Below are positions 30,853 through 47,280 of a stretch of 64,000 bases of DNA, in pieces (position 1 is the first letter of the stretch; the number at the start of each line of letters is the position of its first letter). This DNA is from Megachile rotundata (taxonomy: Eukaryota; Arthropoda; Insecta; Hymenoptera; Megachilidae): NCBI RefSeq assembly GCF_050947335.1, contig NC_134993.1, forward strand, positions 558,001 through 622,000, read 5' to 3'. The translations under genes were made by a program, and so were the position numbers. The notes under the pieces are model-generated. The model was not told the origin of the DNA. It saw only the letters and a list, made by a program, of their open reading frames with translations, and searched no databases.

Positions 30853-31978
30853 CACCATCACCATCACACAATCAGGACCACACAATCACGATCACACAAT
30901 CACAAACACACAGTCGCGATCACTCGATCACGATCACACAATCACGATCACACAGTCACTATCACACAATCACAATCACACAATCACAATATCACAATCG
31001 CAATCACACAATCACCATCACACAATCACGATCACACAATCACGATCACACAATCACGATCACACAATCACAATCACGCAATCACAATCACACAATCGCA
31101 ATCACACAATCACAATCATACAATCGCAATCACACAATCACCATCACACAATCACGATCACACAATAACGATCCCACAATCACGATCACACAATCACAAT
31201 CACGCAATCACAATCACACAATCGCAATCACACAATCACAATCATACAACCACAAGCGCACAATCACGCAGTCACAATCCCACAATCACGATCACACAAT
31301 CACGATCACACAATTACAATCACACAATCACAATCACACAATCACGCTGTCACAATCCCACAATCACGATCACACAATCACGATCACACAGTCACGATCA
31401 CACGATCACGATCACACAAAAACAATGACACAATCACAATCACACAATCACGAGCACACAATCACGATCACACAATCACCATCACACAATCACGATCACA
31501 CAATCACGATCACACAATCACGATCACACAATCACGATCACACAATCACGATCACACAATCACGTTCACACAGTCGCGATCACACAATCACGATGACACA
31601 ATCACGATCACACAATCACAATCACACAATCACGATCACACAATCACGATCACATAATCACGATCACATAATCACGTTCACACAATCACCATCACACAAT
31701 CACGATCACACAATCACGATCACACAATCACGATCACACAATCACCATCACAAAATCACAATCACGCAATCAAGGTCACAGAATGACGATCACACAATCA
31801 CCATCACACAATCACGACCACACAATCACGATCACACAATCACGCTCACACAATCACGATCACACAATCACGTTCACACAATCACAAACACACAGTCGCG
31901 ATCACACGATCACGATCACACAATCACGATCACACAATCACGATCACACAATCACCATCACACAATCACAATCACACA

Positions 31979-32620
31979 ATCAAGGTCACACAATGACGAT
32001 CACACAATCACCATCACACAATCACGATCACACAATCACGATCACACAATCACGATCACACAATCACGTTCACACAATCACAAACACACAGTCGCGATCA
32101 CACGATCACGATCACACAATCACGATCACACAGTCACGATCACACAATCACAATCACACAATCACGATCACACAATCACCATCGCACAATCACGATCACA
32201 CAATCACGATCACACAATCACGATCACACAATCGCGATCACACAATCACAGTCACACAATCACAATCACACAATCACAACCACAATCACGATCACACAGT
32301 CACGATCACACCACCACGATCACACGATCACGATCACACAATCACAATCACACAATCGTTATCACACAATCACGATCACACAATCACCATCCCACAATCA
32401 CCATCACACAATCACCATCACACAATCACAATCATACAATCACAATCACACAATCAAGGTCACACAATGACGATCACACAATCACCAGCATACAATCACG
32501 ACCAGACAATCACGATCACACAATCACGTTCACACAATCACAAACACACAGTCGAGATCACACAATCACAATCCCACAATCACGATCACACAATCACGAT
32601 CACACAATCACAATCACACA
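31979..32620 (+). repeat. 0.64-kb block, copy 2 of a 2,453-bp spaced pair
   Basis: This is the homologue of 29526-30170. It continues into 32677-33080, which is found again near 56518-56935 (23,841 bp away). Confidence 0.85.
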
Positions 32621-33142
32621 ATCACCATCACACAATCACCATCACACAAACACAATCACACAATCAAGGTCACACAATGACGATCACACAATCACCATCA
32701 TACAATCACGACCACACAATCACGATCACACAATCACGATCACACAATCACGATCACACAATCACGTTCACACAATCACAAACCCACAATCGCGATCACA
32801 CGATCACGATCACACAATCACGATCCCACAATCACGATCACACAATCACCATCACACAATCACCATCACACAATCACAATCACACAATCAAGGTCACACA
32901 ATGACGATCACACAATCACCATCATACAATCACGACCAGACAATCACGATCACACAATCACGTTCACACAATCACAAACACACAGTCGCGATCACACAAT
33001 CACAATCCCACAATCGCGATCACACGATCACGATCACACAATCACGATCACACAATCACGATCACACAATCACGATCACACAATCACTATCACACAATCA
33101 CGATCACACAATCACGATCACACAATCACGCAGTCACACTAT

Positions 33143-33184
33143 CACAATCACAATCACAATCACAATCACAATCACAATCACAAT
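33143..33184 (+). repeat. Hexamer tract (CACAAT)7
   Basis: Seven CACAAT units follow CGCAGTCACACTAT. The next unit carries CACGCAAT. Confidence 0.95.
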
Positions 33185-33629
33185 CACACAATCACGCAAT
33201 CACAATCCCACAATCACAATCACACAATCACAGTCACACAATCACAATCACACAATCACGCAATCACAATCCCACAATCACGATCACACAACCACGATCG
33301 CACAGTCACGATCACACGATCACGATCACACAATAACAATCACACAATCACAATCACACAATCACGATCACACAATCACCATCACACAATCACCATCACG
33401 CAATCACCATCACACAATCACGATCACACAATCACGATCGCACAATCACAATCACACGATCACGATCACACAATCACAATCACACGATCACGATCACACA
33501 ATCACGATCACACAGTCACGATCACACAATCACAATCTCACAATCACGATCACACAATCACCATCACACAATCACCATCACACAATCACGATCACACAAT
33601 CACGATCACACTATCACGATCACACAATC

Positions 33630-35290
33630 ACGATAACACAATCACGATCACACAATCACGATCACACAATCACTATCACACAATCACAATCACACAATCA
33701 CAATCACACAATCACAATCACACAATCACAATCACACAGTCACAAAATCACAATCACAATCAGACAATCACAAACACACAATCACGATCACACAATCACG
33801 ATCACACAATCACGATCACACAATTACGATCACACAATCACAATCACGCAGTCACACTATCACAATCACAATCACAATCACAATCACAATCACAATCACA
33901 ATCACAATCACAATCACACAATCACACAATCACAATCCCACAATCACAATCACACAATCACAGTCACACAATCACAATCAGACAATCACACAGTCACAAT
34001 CCCACATTCACGATCACACAATCACGATCGCACAGTCACGATCACACGATCACGATCACACAATCACAATCACACAATCACAATCACACAATCACGATCA
34101 CACAGTCACCATCACACAATTACCATCACACAATCACGATCACACAATCAAGGTCACACAATGACGATCACACAATCACCATCACACAATCACGATCACA
34201 CAATCACAATCACACAATCACGATCACACAATCACGATCACACAATCACAATCACACAATCAAGGTCACACAATGACGATCACACCATCACCATCACACA
34301 ATCAGGACCACACAATCACGATCACACAATCACAAACACACAGTCGCGATCACTCGATCACGATCACACAATCACGATCACACAGTCACTATCACACAAT
34401 CACAATCACACAATCACAATATCACAATCGCAATCACACAATCACCATCACACAATCACGATCACACATTCACGATCACACAATCACGATCACACAATCA
34501 CAATCACGCAATCACAATCACACAATCGCAATCACACAATCACAATCATACAATCGCAATCACACAATCACCATCACACAATCACGATCACACAATAACG
34601 ATCCCACAATCACGATCACACAATCACAATCACGCAATCACAATCACACAATCGCAATCACACAATCACAATCATACAACCACAAGCGCACAATCACGCA
34701 GTCACAATCCCACAATCACGATCACACAATCACGATCACACAATCACAATCACACAATCACAATCACACAATCACGCTGTCACAATCCCACAATCACGAT
34801 CACACAATCACGATCACACAGTCACGATCACACGATCACGATCACACAAAAACAATGACACAATCACAATCACACAATCACGAGCACACAATCACGATCA
34901 CACAATCACCATCACACAATCACGATCACACAATCACGATCACACAATCACGATCACACAATCACGATCACACAATCACGATCACACAATCACGTTCACA
35001 CAGTCGCGATCACACAATCACGATGACACAATCACGATCACACAATCACAATCACACAATCACGATCACACAATCACGATCACATAATCACGATCACATA
35101 ATCACGTTCACACAATCACCATCACACAATCACGATCACACAATCACGATCACACAATCACGATCACACAATCACCATCACAAAATCACAATCACGCAAT
35201 CAAGGTCACAGAATGACGATCACACAATCACCATCACACAATCACGACCACACAATCACGATCACACAATCACGCTCACACAATCACGAT
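33630..35290 (+). repeat. 1.65-kb block, copy 2 of a 3.43-kb spaced pair
   Basis: This is the homologue of 30200-31860, without the inserted A and with more CACACAATCACAAT units near 33680-33730. It carries the last hexamer tract of the window. Confidence 0.87.
33861..33914 (+). repeat. Hexamer tract (CACAAT)9, last in the window
   Basis: Nine CACAAT units follow CGCAGTCACACTAT. I found no further tract of this kind between 33914 and 64000. Confidence 0.95.
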
Positions 35291-37754
35291 CACACAGTCA
35301 CGTTCACACAATCACAAACACACAGTCCCGATCACTCGATCACGATCACACAATCACGATCACACAATCACGATCACACAATCACAATCACACAATCACA
35401 ATCACACAGTCAAAATCACACAATCACAATCACACAATCAAGGTCACACAATGACGATCACACAATCACCATCACACAATCACGGTCACACAATCACGAT
35501 CACACAATCACGATCACTCAATCACAATCACAATCACACAAGCACAAACACACAGTCGCGATCACACGATCACGATCACACGATCATGATCACACGATCA
35601 CGATCACACGATCACGATCACACGATCACGATCACACAATCACAATCACACAATCAAGGCCACACAATGACGATCACACAATCACCATCACACAATCTCG
35701 ACCACACAATCACGATCACACAGTCACGATCACACAATCACGTTCACACAATAACAAACACACAGTCGCGATCACTCGATCACGATCACACAATCACGAT
35801 CACACAGTCACGATCACACAATCACAATCACACAATCACGATCACTCAATCACCATCACACAATCACGATCACACAATTACGATCACACAACCACGATCA
35901 CACTATCACGATCACACAATCACAGTCACACAATCACAATCACACAATCACAATCACAATCACGATCACACAGTCACGATCACACAATCACGATCACACG
36001 ATCACGATCACACAATCACAATCACACAATCGTTATCACGCAATCACGATCACACAATCACCATCACACAATCAAGGCCACACAATGACGATCACACAAT
36101 CACCATCACACAATCACGATCACACAATCACAATCACACAATCACAATCACAACCACAATCACACAATCACACAATCACAATCCCACAATCACAATCACA
36201 CAATCACAGTCACACAATCTCAATCACACAATCACACAGTCACAATCCCACAATCACGATCACACAATCACGATCGCACAGTCACGATCACACGATCACG
36301 ATCACACAATCACAATCACACAATCACAATCACACAATCACAATCACACAATCACAAACACACAGTCGCCATCACACGATCACGATCACACGATCACGAT
36401 CACACAATCACAATCACACAATCACGATCACACAATCACGATCACACAATCACGATCACACAATCACGTTCACACAATCACAAACACACAGTCGCGATCA
36501 CTCGATCACGATCACACGATCACGATCACACAGTCACAATCACACAATCAAGTTCACGCAATGACGATCACACCATCACCATCACACAATCACGACCACA
36601 CAATCACGATCACACAATCACAATCACACAATCACAATATCACAATCGCAATCACACAATCACAATATCACAATCAGACAATCACACAATCACACAATCA
36701 CACAATCACACAATCACGATCACACTATCACGATCACACAATCACGATCACACAATCACGATCACACAATCACCATCACACAATCACCATCACACAATCA
36801 CAATCACACAATCAAGGTCACACAATGACGATCACACAATCACCATCACACAATCACGACCACTCAATCACGATCACACAATCACGATCACACAATCACG
36901 TTCACACAATCACAAACACAGAGTCGCGAACACACGATCACGATCACACAACCACGATCACACAGTCACGATCACACAATCACGATCACACAGTCACGAT
37001 CACACAATCAGAGTCGCACAACCACAATCACACAACCACAATCACACAATCACACAGTCACAATCCCACAATCACGACCACACAGTCACGATCACACAAT
37101 CACAATCATACAATCACAATCACACAATCACATTAACACAATCAGACAATCACACAGTCACACAATCACGATCACAAAATCACGATCACACAATCACGAT
37201 CACACAATCACGATCACACAATCACGATCACACAATCACGATCACACAATCACGATCACACAATCACGATCACACAATCACAATCACACAATCACAATCA
37301 CACAATCAAAATCACACAATCACAATCACACAATCAATGTCACACAATGACGGTCACACAATCACCATCACACAATCTCGAACACACAATCACGATCACA
37401 CAATCACGATCACACAATCACGTTCACACAATCACAAACACACAGTCGCGATCACTCGATCACGATCACACAATCACGATCACACAATCACGATCACTCA
37501 ATCACAATCACACAATCACAAACACACAGTCGCGATCACATGATCACGATCACACGATCACGATCACACAATCACGATCACACAATCACGATCACACAAT
37601 CACGATCACACAAACACGATCACACGATCACAATCACACAATCACAAACACACAGTCGCGATCACACGATCACGATCACACGATCACGATCACACGATCG
37701 CGATCACACGATCACGATCACACGATCACGATCACACAATCACAATCACACAAT

Positions 37755-37767
37755 CAAGGCACACAAT
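37755..37767 (+). repeat. 13-bp unit, occurrence 2
   Basis: CAAGGCACAC; the register flips to odd. The paralogue is at 43447. Confidence 0.93.
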
Positions 37768-38525
37768 GACGATCACACCATCACCATCACACAATCACGA
37801 CCACACAATCACGATCACACAATCACGATCACACAATCACGTTCACACGATCACAAACACACAGTCGCGATCACTCGATCACGATCACACAATCACGATC
37901 ACACAGTCACTATCACACAATCACAATCACACAATCACAATATCACAATCGCAATCACACAATCACAATAACACAATCAGACTATCACACAATCACACAA
38001 TCACACAATCACGATCACACAATCATGATCACACAATCACGATCACACAATCACGATCACAGAATCACGATCACACAATCACCATCACACAATCACAATC
38101 ACACAATCAAGGTCACACAATGACGATCACACAATCACGATCACACGATCACAATCACACAATCACAAACACACAGTCGCGACCACACGATCACGATCAC
38201 ACGATCACGATCACACGATCGCGATCACACGATCACGATCACACGATCACGATCACACAATCACAATCACACAATCAAGGTCACACAATGACGATCACAC
38301 CATCACCATCACACAATCACGACCACACAATCACGATCACACAATCACAAACACACAGTCGCGATCACACGATCACGATCACACAATCACGATCACACAG
38401 TCACGATCACACAATCACAATCACACAATCACGATCACACAATCACAATCACAATCACGATCACACAGTCACGATCACACCATCACCATCACACGATCAC
38501 GATCACACAATCACAATCACACAAT

Positions 38526-38538
38526 CAAGGCACACAAT
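38526..38538 (+). repeat. 13-bp unit, occurrence 3
   Basis: CAAGGCACAC; the register flips to even. The paralogue is at 44176. Confidence 0.93.
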
Positions 38539-39300
38539 GACGATCACACCATCACCATCACACAATCACGACCACACAATCTCGATCACACAATCACGAT
38601 CACACAATCACGTTCACACGATCACAAACACACAGTCGCGATCACTCGATCACGATCACACAATCACGATCACACAGTCACTATCACACAATCACAATCA
38701 CACAATCACAATATCACAATCGCAATCACACAATCACAATAACACAATCAGACGATCACACAATCACACAATCACACAATCACACAATCACGATCACACA
38801 ATCATGATCACACAATCACGATCACACAATCACGATCACACAATCACGATCACACAATCACGATCACACAATCACCATCACACAATCACAATCACACAAT
38901 CAAGGTCACACAATGACGATCACACCATCACGATCACACGATCACAATCACACAATCACAAACACACAGTCGCGATCACACGATAACGATCACACGATCA
39001 CGATCACACGATCGCGATCACACGATCACGATCACACGATCACGATCACACAACCACGATCACACAATCACGATCACACAATAACAATCACACAATCACG
39101 ATCACACAATCACGATCACACAATCACGATCACACAATCACGATCGCACAATCGCGATCACACAATCGCGATCACACAATCGCGATCACACAATCACGAT
39201 CACACAATCACGATCACACAACCACGATCACACAATCACGATCACACAATCACGATCACACAATCACGATCACACAATCACGATCACACAATCACGATCA

Positions 39301-39620
39301 CACAATCACAATCACACAATCACACAATCACAATCACACAATCACAATCACACAATCACAATCACACAATCACAATCACACAATCACAATCACACAATCA
39401 CAATCACACAATCACAATCACACAATCACAATCACACAATCACAATCACACAATCACAATCACACAATCACAATCACACAATCACAATCACACAATCACA
39501 ATCACACAATCACAATCACACAATCACAATCACACAATCACAATCACACAATCACAATCACACAATCACAATCACACAATCACAATCACACAATCACAAT
39601 CACACAATCACAATCACAAT
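39301..39620 (+). repeat. Homogeneous CACACAATCACAAT array, about 23 units
   Basis: A run of the G-free unit with no CpG, interrupted only by one extra octamer near 39313. It ends at CACGATCACAATCACGAT and the ATGATACC marker. The paralogue at 44937 is shorter and the relative at 46577 is longer. Confidence 0.93.
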
Positions 39621-39969
39621 CACGATCACAATCACGATCACACAGTCACGATGATACCATCACGATCACACAATCAAGGTCACACAATGACGATCACACA
39701 ATCACCATCACACAATCACGATCAGACAATCACAATCACACAATCACGATCACACAATCACGATCACACAATCACAATCACACAATCAAGGTCACACAAT
39801 GACGATCACACAATCACCATCACACAATCACAATCACACAATCACAATCACACAATCACACTGTCACAATCCCACAGTCACGATCACATAATCACGATCA
39901 CACAGTCACGATCACACGATCACGATCACACAATAACAATCACACAATCACAATCACACAATCACGAGC

Positions 39970-40155
39970 ACACAATCACGATCACACAATCACGATCACA
40001 CAATCACGATCACACAGTCACGATCACACAATCACGATCACACAATCACGATCACACAATCACGATCACACAATCACGATCACACAATCACGATCACACA
40101 ATCACGATCACACAATCACGATCACACAATCACGATCACACAATCACGATCACAC
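39970..40155 (+). repeat. Homogeneous CACACAATCACGAT array
   Basis: About 13 consensus units with one CACACAGT variant near 40014. The paralogue is 45541-45720. Confidence 0.87.
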
Positions 40156-43100
40156 AATCACAATATCACAATCGCAATCACACAATCACAATAACACAAT
40201 CAGACGATCACACAATCACACAATCACACAATCACACAATCACGATCACACAATCATGATCACACAATCACGATCACACAATCACGATCACACAATCACG
40301 ATCACACAATCACGATCACACAATCACCATCACACAATCACAATCACACAATCAAGGTCACACAATGACGATCACACCATCACGATCACACGATCACAAT
40401 CACACAATCACAAACACACAGTCGCGATCACACGATAACGATCACACGATCACGATCACACGATCGCGATCACACGATCACGATCACACGATCACGATCA
40501 CACAATCACAATCACACAATCAAGGTCACACAATGACGATCACACCATCACCATCACACAATCACGATCACACAATCACGATCACACAATCACGATCACA
40601 CAATCGTTATCACACAATCACGATCACACAATCACCATCACACAATCAAGGCCACACAATGACGATCACACAATCACCATCACACAATCACAATCACACA
40701 ATCACAATCACACAATCACACTGTCACAATCCCACAATCACGATCACATAATCACGATCACACAGTCACGATCACACGATCACGATCACACAATAACAAT
40801 CACACAATCACGATCACACAATCACGATCACACAATCACGATCGCACAATCACAATCACACAATCACAATCACACAGTCAAAATCACACAATCACAATCA
40901 CACAATCAAGGTCACACAATGACGATCACACAATCACCATCACACAATCACGGTCACACAATCACGATCACACAATCACGATCACACAGTCACGTTCACA
41001 CAATCACAAACACACAGTCCCGATCACTCGATCACGATCACACAATCACGATCACACAATCACGATCACACAATCACAATCACACAATCACAATCACACA
41101 GTCAAAATCACACAATCACAATCACACAATCAAGGTCACACAATGACGATCACACAATCACCATCACACAATCACGGTCACACAATCACGATCACACAAT
41201 CACGATCACTCAATCACAATCACAATCACACAAGCACAAACACACAGTCGCGATCACACGATCACGATCACACGATCATGATCACACGATCACGATCACA
41301 CGATCACGATCACACGATCACGATCACACAATCACAATCACACAATCAAGGCCACACAATGACGATCACACAATCACCATCACACAATCTCGACCACACA
41401 ATCACGATCACACAGTCACGATCACACAATCACGTTCACACAGTAACAAACACACAGTCGCGATCACTCGATCACGATCACACAATCACGATCACACAGT
41501 CACGATCACACAATCACAATCACACAATCACGATCACTCAATCACCATCACACAATCACGATCACACAATTACGATCACACAACCACGATCACACTATCA
41601 CGATCACACAATCACAGTCACACAATCACAATCACACAATCACAATCACAATCACGATCACACAGTCACGATCACACAATCACGATCACACGATCACGAT
41701 CACACAATCACAATCACACAATCGTTATCACGCAATCACGATCACACAATCACCATCACACAATCAAGGCCACACAATGACGATCACACAATCACCATCA
41801 CACAATCACGATCACACAATCACAATCACACAATCACAATCACAACCACAATCACACAATCACACAATCACAATCCCACAATCACAATCACACAATCACA
41901 GTCACACAATCTCAATCACACAATCACACAGTCACAATCCCACAATCACGATCACACAATCACGATCGCACAGTCACGATCACACGATCACGATCACACA
42001 ATCACAATCACACAATCACAATCACACAATCACAATCACACAATCACAAACACACAGTCGCCATCACACGATCACGATCACACGATCACGATCACACAAT
42101 CACAATCACACAATCACGATCACACAATCACGATCACACAATCACGATCACACAATCACGTTCACACAATCACAAACACACAGTCGCGATCACTCGATCA
42201 CGATCACACGATCACGATCACACAGTCACAATCACACAATCAAGTTCACGCAATGACGATCACACCATCACCATCACACAATCACGACCACACAATCACG
42301 ATCACACAATCACAATCACACAATCACAATATCACAATCGCAATCACACAATCACAATATCACAATCAGACAATCACACAATCACACAATCACACAATCA
42401 CACAATCACGATCACACTATCACGATCACACAATCACGATCACACAATCACGATCACACAATCACCATCACACAATCACCATCACACAATCACAATCACA
42501 CAATCAAGGTCACACAATGACGATCACACAATCACCATCACACAATCACGACCACTCAATCACGATCACACAATCACGATCACACAATCACGTTCACACA
42601 ATCACAAACACAGAGTCGCGAACACACGATCACGATCACACAACCACGATCACACAGTCACGATCACACAATCACGATCACACAGTCACGATCACACAAT
42701 CAGAGTCGCACAACCACAATCACACAACCACAATCACACAATCACACAGTCACAATCCCACAATCACGACCACACAGTCACGATCACACAATCACAATCA
42801 TACAATCACAATCACACAATCACATTAACACAATCAGACAATCACACAGTCACACAATCACGATCACAAAATCACGATCACACAATCACGATCACACAAT
42901 CACGATCACACAATCACGATCACACAATCACGATCACACAATCACGATCACACAATCACGATCACACAATCACAATCACACAATCACAATCACACAATCA
43001 AAATCACACAATCACAATCACACAATCAATGTCACACAATGACGATCACACAATCACCATCACACAATCTCGAACACACAATCACGATCACACAATCACG

Positions 43101-43446
43101 ATCACACAATCACGTTCACACAATCACAAACACACAGTCGCGATCACTCGATCACGATCACACAATCACGATCACACAATCACGATCACTCAATCACAAT
43201 CACACAATCACAAACACACAGTCGCGATCACATGATCACGATCACACGATCACGATCACACAATCACGATCACACAATCACGATCACACAATCACGATCA
43301 CACAAACACGATCACACGATCACAATCACACAATCACAAACACACAGTCGCGATCACACGATCACGATCACACGATCACGATCACACGATCGCGATCACA
43401 CGATCACGATCACACGATCACGATCACACAATCACAATCACACAAT

Positions 43447-43459
43447 CAAGGCACACAAT
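43447..43459 (+). repeat. 13-bp unit, occurrence 4
   Basis: CAAGGCACAC; the register flips to odd. It is the paralogue of 37755. Confidence 0.93.
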
Positions 43460-44175
43460 GACGACCACACCATCACCATCACACAATCACGACCACACAA
43501 TCACGATCACACAATCACGTTCACACGATTACAAACACACAGTCGCGATCACTCGATCACGATCACACAATCACGATCACACAGTCACTATCACACAATC
43601 ACAATCACACAATCACAATATCACAATCGCAATCACACAATCACAATAACACAATCAGACTATCACACAATCACACAATCACACAATCACGATCACACAA
43701 TCATGATCACACAATCACGATCACACAATCACGATCACAGAATCACGATCACACAATCACCATCACACAATCACAATCACACAATCAAGGTCACACAATG
43801 ACGATCACACAATCACGATCACACGATCACAATCACACAATCACAAACACACAGTCGCGACCACACGATCACGATCACACGATCACGATCACACGATCAC
43901 GATCACACAATCACAATCACACAATCAAGGTCACACAATGACGATCACACCATCACCATCACACAATCACGACCACACAATCACGATCACACAATCACAA
44001 ACACACAGTCGCGATCACACGATCACGATCACACAATCACGATCACACAGTCACGATCACACAATCACAATCACACAATCACGATCACACAATCACAATC
44101 ACAATCACGATCACACAGTCACGATCACACCATCACCATCACACGATCACGATCACACAATCACAATCACACAAT

Positions 44176-44188
44176 CAAGGCACACAAT
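44176..44188 (+). repeat. 13-bp unit, occurrence 5
   Basis: CAAGGCACAC; the register flips to even. It is the paralogue of 38526. Confidence 0.93.
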
Positions 44189-44936
44189 GACGATCACACC
44201 ATCACCATCACACAATCACGACCACACAATCTCGATCACACAATCACGATCACACAATCACGTTCACACGATCACAAACACACAGTCGCGATCACTCGAT
44301 CACGATCACACAATCACGATCACACAGTCACTATCACACAATCACAATCACACAATCACAATATCACAATCGCAATCACACAATCACAATAACACAATCA
44401 GACGATCACACAATCACACAATCACACAATCACACAATCACGATCACACAATCATGATCACACAATCACGATCACACAATCACGATCACACAATCACGAT
44501 CACACAATCACGATCACACAATCACCATCACACAATCACAATCACACAATCAAGGTCACACAATGACGATCACACCATCACGATCACACGATCACAATCA
44601 CACAATCACAAACACACAGTCGCGATCACACGATAACGATCACACGATCACGATCACACGATCGCGATCACACGATCACGATCACACAACCACGATCACA
44701 CAATCACGATCACACAATAACAATCACACAATCACGATCACACAATCACGATCACACAATCACGATCACACAATCACGATCGCACAATCGCGATCACACA
44801 ATCGCGATCACACAATCGCGATCACACAATCACGATCACACAATCACGATCACACAACCACGATCACACAATCACGATCACACAATCACGATCACACAAT
44901 CACGATCACACAATCACGATCACACAATCACCATCA

Positions 44937-45200
44937 CACAATCACAATCACACAATCACACAATCACAATCACACAATCACAATCACACAATCACAATCA
45001 CACAATCACAATCACACAATCACAATCACACAATCACAATCACACAATCACAATCACACAATCACAATCACACAATCACAATCACACAATCACAATCACA
45101 CAATCACAATCACACAATCACAATCACACAATCACAATCACACAATCACAATCACACAATCACAATCACACAATCACAATCACACAATCACAATCACAAT
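44937..45200 (+). repeat. Homogeneous CACACAATCACAAT array, about 19 units
   Basis: The G-free array in copy 2 of the 5.69-kb unit, about four units shorter than at 39301-39620. Confidence 0.93.
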
Positions 45201-45540
45201 CACGATCACAATCACGATCACACAGTCACGATGATACCATCACGATCACACAATCAAGGTCACACAATGACGATCACACAATCACCATCACACAATCACG
45301 ATCACACAATCACAATCACACAATCAAGGTCACACAATGACGATCACACAATCACCATCACACAATCACAATCACACAATCACAATCACACAATCACAAT
45401 CACACAATCACAATCACACAATCCCACTGTCACAATCCCACAGTCACGATCACATAATCACGATCACACAGTCACGATCACACGATCACGATCACACAAT
45501 AACAATCACACAATCACAATCACACAATCACGAGCACACA

Positions 45541-45720
45541 ATCACGATCACACAATCACGATCACACAATCACGATCACACAATCACGATCACACAATCA
45601 CGATCACACAATCACGATCACACAATCACGATCACACAATCACGATCACACAATCACGATCACACAATCACGATCACACAATCACGATCACACAATCACG
45701 ATCACACAATCACGATCACA
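45541..45720 (+). repeat. Homogeneous CACACAATCACGAT array
   Basis: About 13 consensus units without a visible variant. The paralogue at 39970 has one CACACAGT. Confidence 0.87.
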
Positions 45721-46576
45721 CAATCACAATATCACAATCGCAATCACACAATCACAATAACACAATCAGACGATCACACAATCACACAATCACACAATCA
45801 CACAATCACGATCACACAATCATGATCACACAATCACGATCACACAATCACGATCACACAATCACGATCACACAATCACGATCACACAATCACCATCACA
45901 CAATCACAATCACACAATCAAGGTCACACAATGACGATCACACCATCACGATCACACGATCACAATCACACAATCACAAACACACAGTCGCGATCACACG
46001 ATAACGATCACACGATCACGATCACACGATCGCGATCACACGATCACGATCACACGATCACGATCACACAATCACAATCACACAATCAAGGTCACACAAT
46101 GACGATCACACCATCACCATCACACAATCACGATCACACAATCACGATCACACAATCACGATCACACAATCGTTATCACACAATCACGATCACACAATCA
46201 CCATCACACAATCAAGGCCACACAATGACGATCACACAATCACCATCACACAATCACAATCACACAATCACAATCACACAATCACACTGTCGCAATCCCA
46301 CAATCACGATCACATAATCACGATCACACAGTCACGATCACACGATCACGATCACACAATAACAATCACACAATCACGATCACACAATCACGATCACACA
46401 ATCACGATCGCACAATCACGATCGCACAATCGCGATCACACAATCGCGATCACACAATCGCGATCACACAATCACGATCACACAATCACGATCACACAAC
46501 CACGATCACACAATCACGATCACACAATCACGATCACACAATCACCATCACACAATCACGATCACACAATCACCAT

Positions 46577-46926
46577 CACACAATCACAATCACACAATCA
46601 CACAATCACAATCACACAATCACAATCACACAATCACAATCACACAATCACAATCACACAATCACAATCACACAATCACAATCACACAATCACAATCACA
46701 CAATCACAATCACACAATCACAATCACACAATCACAATCACACAATCACAATCACACAATCACAATCACACAATCACAATCACACAATCACAATCACACA
46801 ATCACAATCACACAATCACAATCACACAATCACAATCACACAATCACAATCACACAATCACAATCACACAATCACAATCACACAATCACAATCACACAAT
46901 CACAATCACACAATCACAATCACAAT
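46577..46926 (+). repeat. Homogeneous CACACAATCACAAT array, about 25 units
   Basis: 350 bp of the G-free unit, the longest run of this type in the window. One extra octamer lies near its start, as in the relatives at 39301 and 44937. Confidence 0.93.
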
Positions 46927-47280
46927 CACGATCACAATCACGATCACACAGTCACGATGATACCATCACGATCACACAATCAAGGTCACACAATGACGAT
47001 CACACAATCACCATCACACAATCACGATCAGACAATCACAATCACACAATCACGATCACACAATCACGATCACACAATCACAATCACACAATCAAGGTCA
47101 CACAATGACGATCACACAATCACCATCACACAATCACAATCACACAATCACAATCACACAATCACACTGTCACAATCCCACAATCACGATCACATAATCA
47201 CGATCACACAGTCACGATCACACGATCACGATCACACAATAACAATCACACAATCACAATCACACAATCACGAGCACACA

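Larger units (their letters stand above)
30200..31860 (+). repeat. 1.65-kb block, copy 1 of a 3.43-kb spaced pair
   Basis: It matches about 33630-35290. The spacing is 3,431 bp at 30730 and 3,430 bp from 31425 to 31783. The 1-bp change is an extra A in this copy at 30851-30852. There are 14-bp-scale length differences near 30270-30310. Homology ends where this copy reads GTCGCGATCACACG and the other reads GTCCCGATCACTCG. Confidence 0.87.
31425..34598 (+). other. Longest open frame (1,057 codons), judged non-coding
   Basis: This is the longest stop-free stretch that starts with ATG. Its product would be a monotonous His, Thr, Ile, Gln, Ser and Asn-rich chain of 14-residue units like HTITITQSRSHNHD. 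It has no signal peptide, no domain and no non-repetitive part. Its limits are set by variant units: ATG comes from an AACAATGACAC variant and the stop from an AATAACG variant. Other long frames (848 codons at 5699-8245, 861 at 18817-21402, 722 at 53699-55867 and at 60816-62984) have the same nature, and frames in different phases overlap them with near-identical peptides. I therefore do not call any of them a gene. Confidence 0.93.
35290..40980 (+). repeat. 5.69-kb tandem unit, copy 1
   Basis: It matches 40982-46420 from a shared start at GTCACGTTCACAC...GTCCCGATC (35297/40989). The spacing is 5,692 bp from 35451 to 37766, 5,678 at 37980, 5,650 at 38288, 5,580 at the ATGATACC marker (39650) and 5,566 at 40365. 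All steps are multiples of 14. They come from one unit lost near 43510, two near 43880, one near 44690, and several in the homogeneous array. The unit contains two 13-bp units (37755 and 38526). Confidence 0.9.
40982..46420 (+). repeat. 5.69-kb tandem unit, copy 2
   Basis: This is the homologue of 35290-40850, shortened overall by 126 bp (nine 14-mers) by position 45931. Base differences noticed include CACAGTAAC near 41439 against CACAATAAC, CAATGACGATC near 43041 against CAATGACGGTC, and GATTACAAAC near 43529 against GATCACAAAC. Homology ends near 46420, where a series of ATCGCGATC variants follows. Confidence 0.88.

Noticed and set aside
31425..34598. A 1,057-residue repetitive His/Thr/Ile-rich protein gene
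   Set aside because: The frame is open only because the unit lacks stops on this strand; other frames give the same peptide and no non-repetitive or signal part exists.
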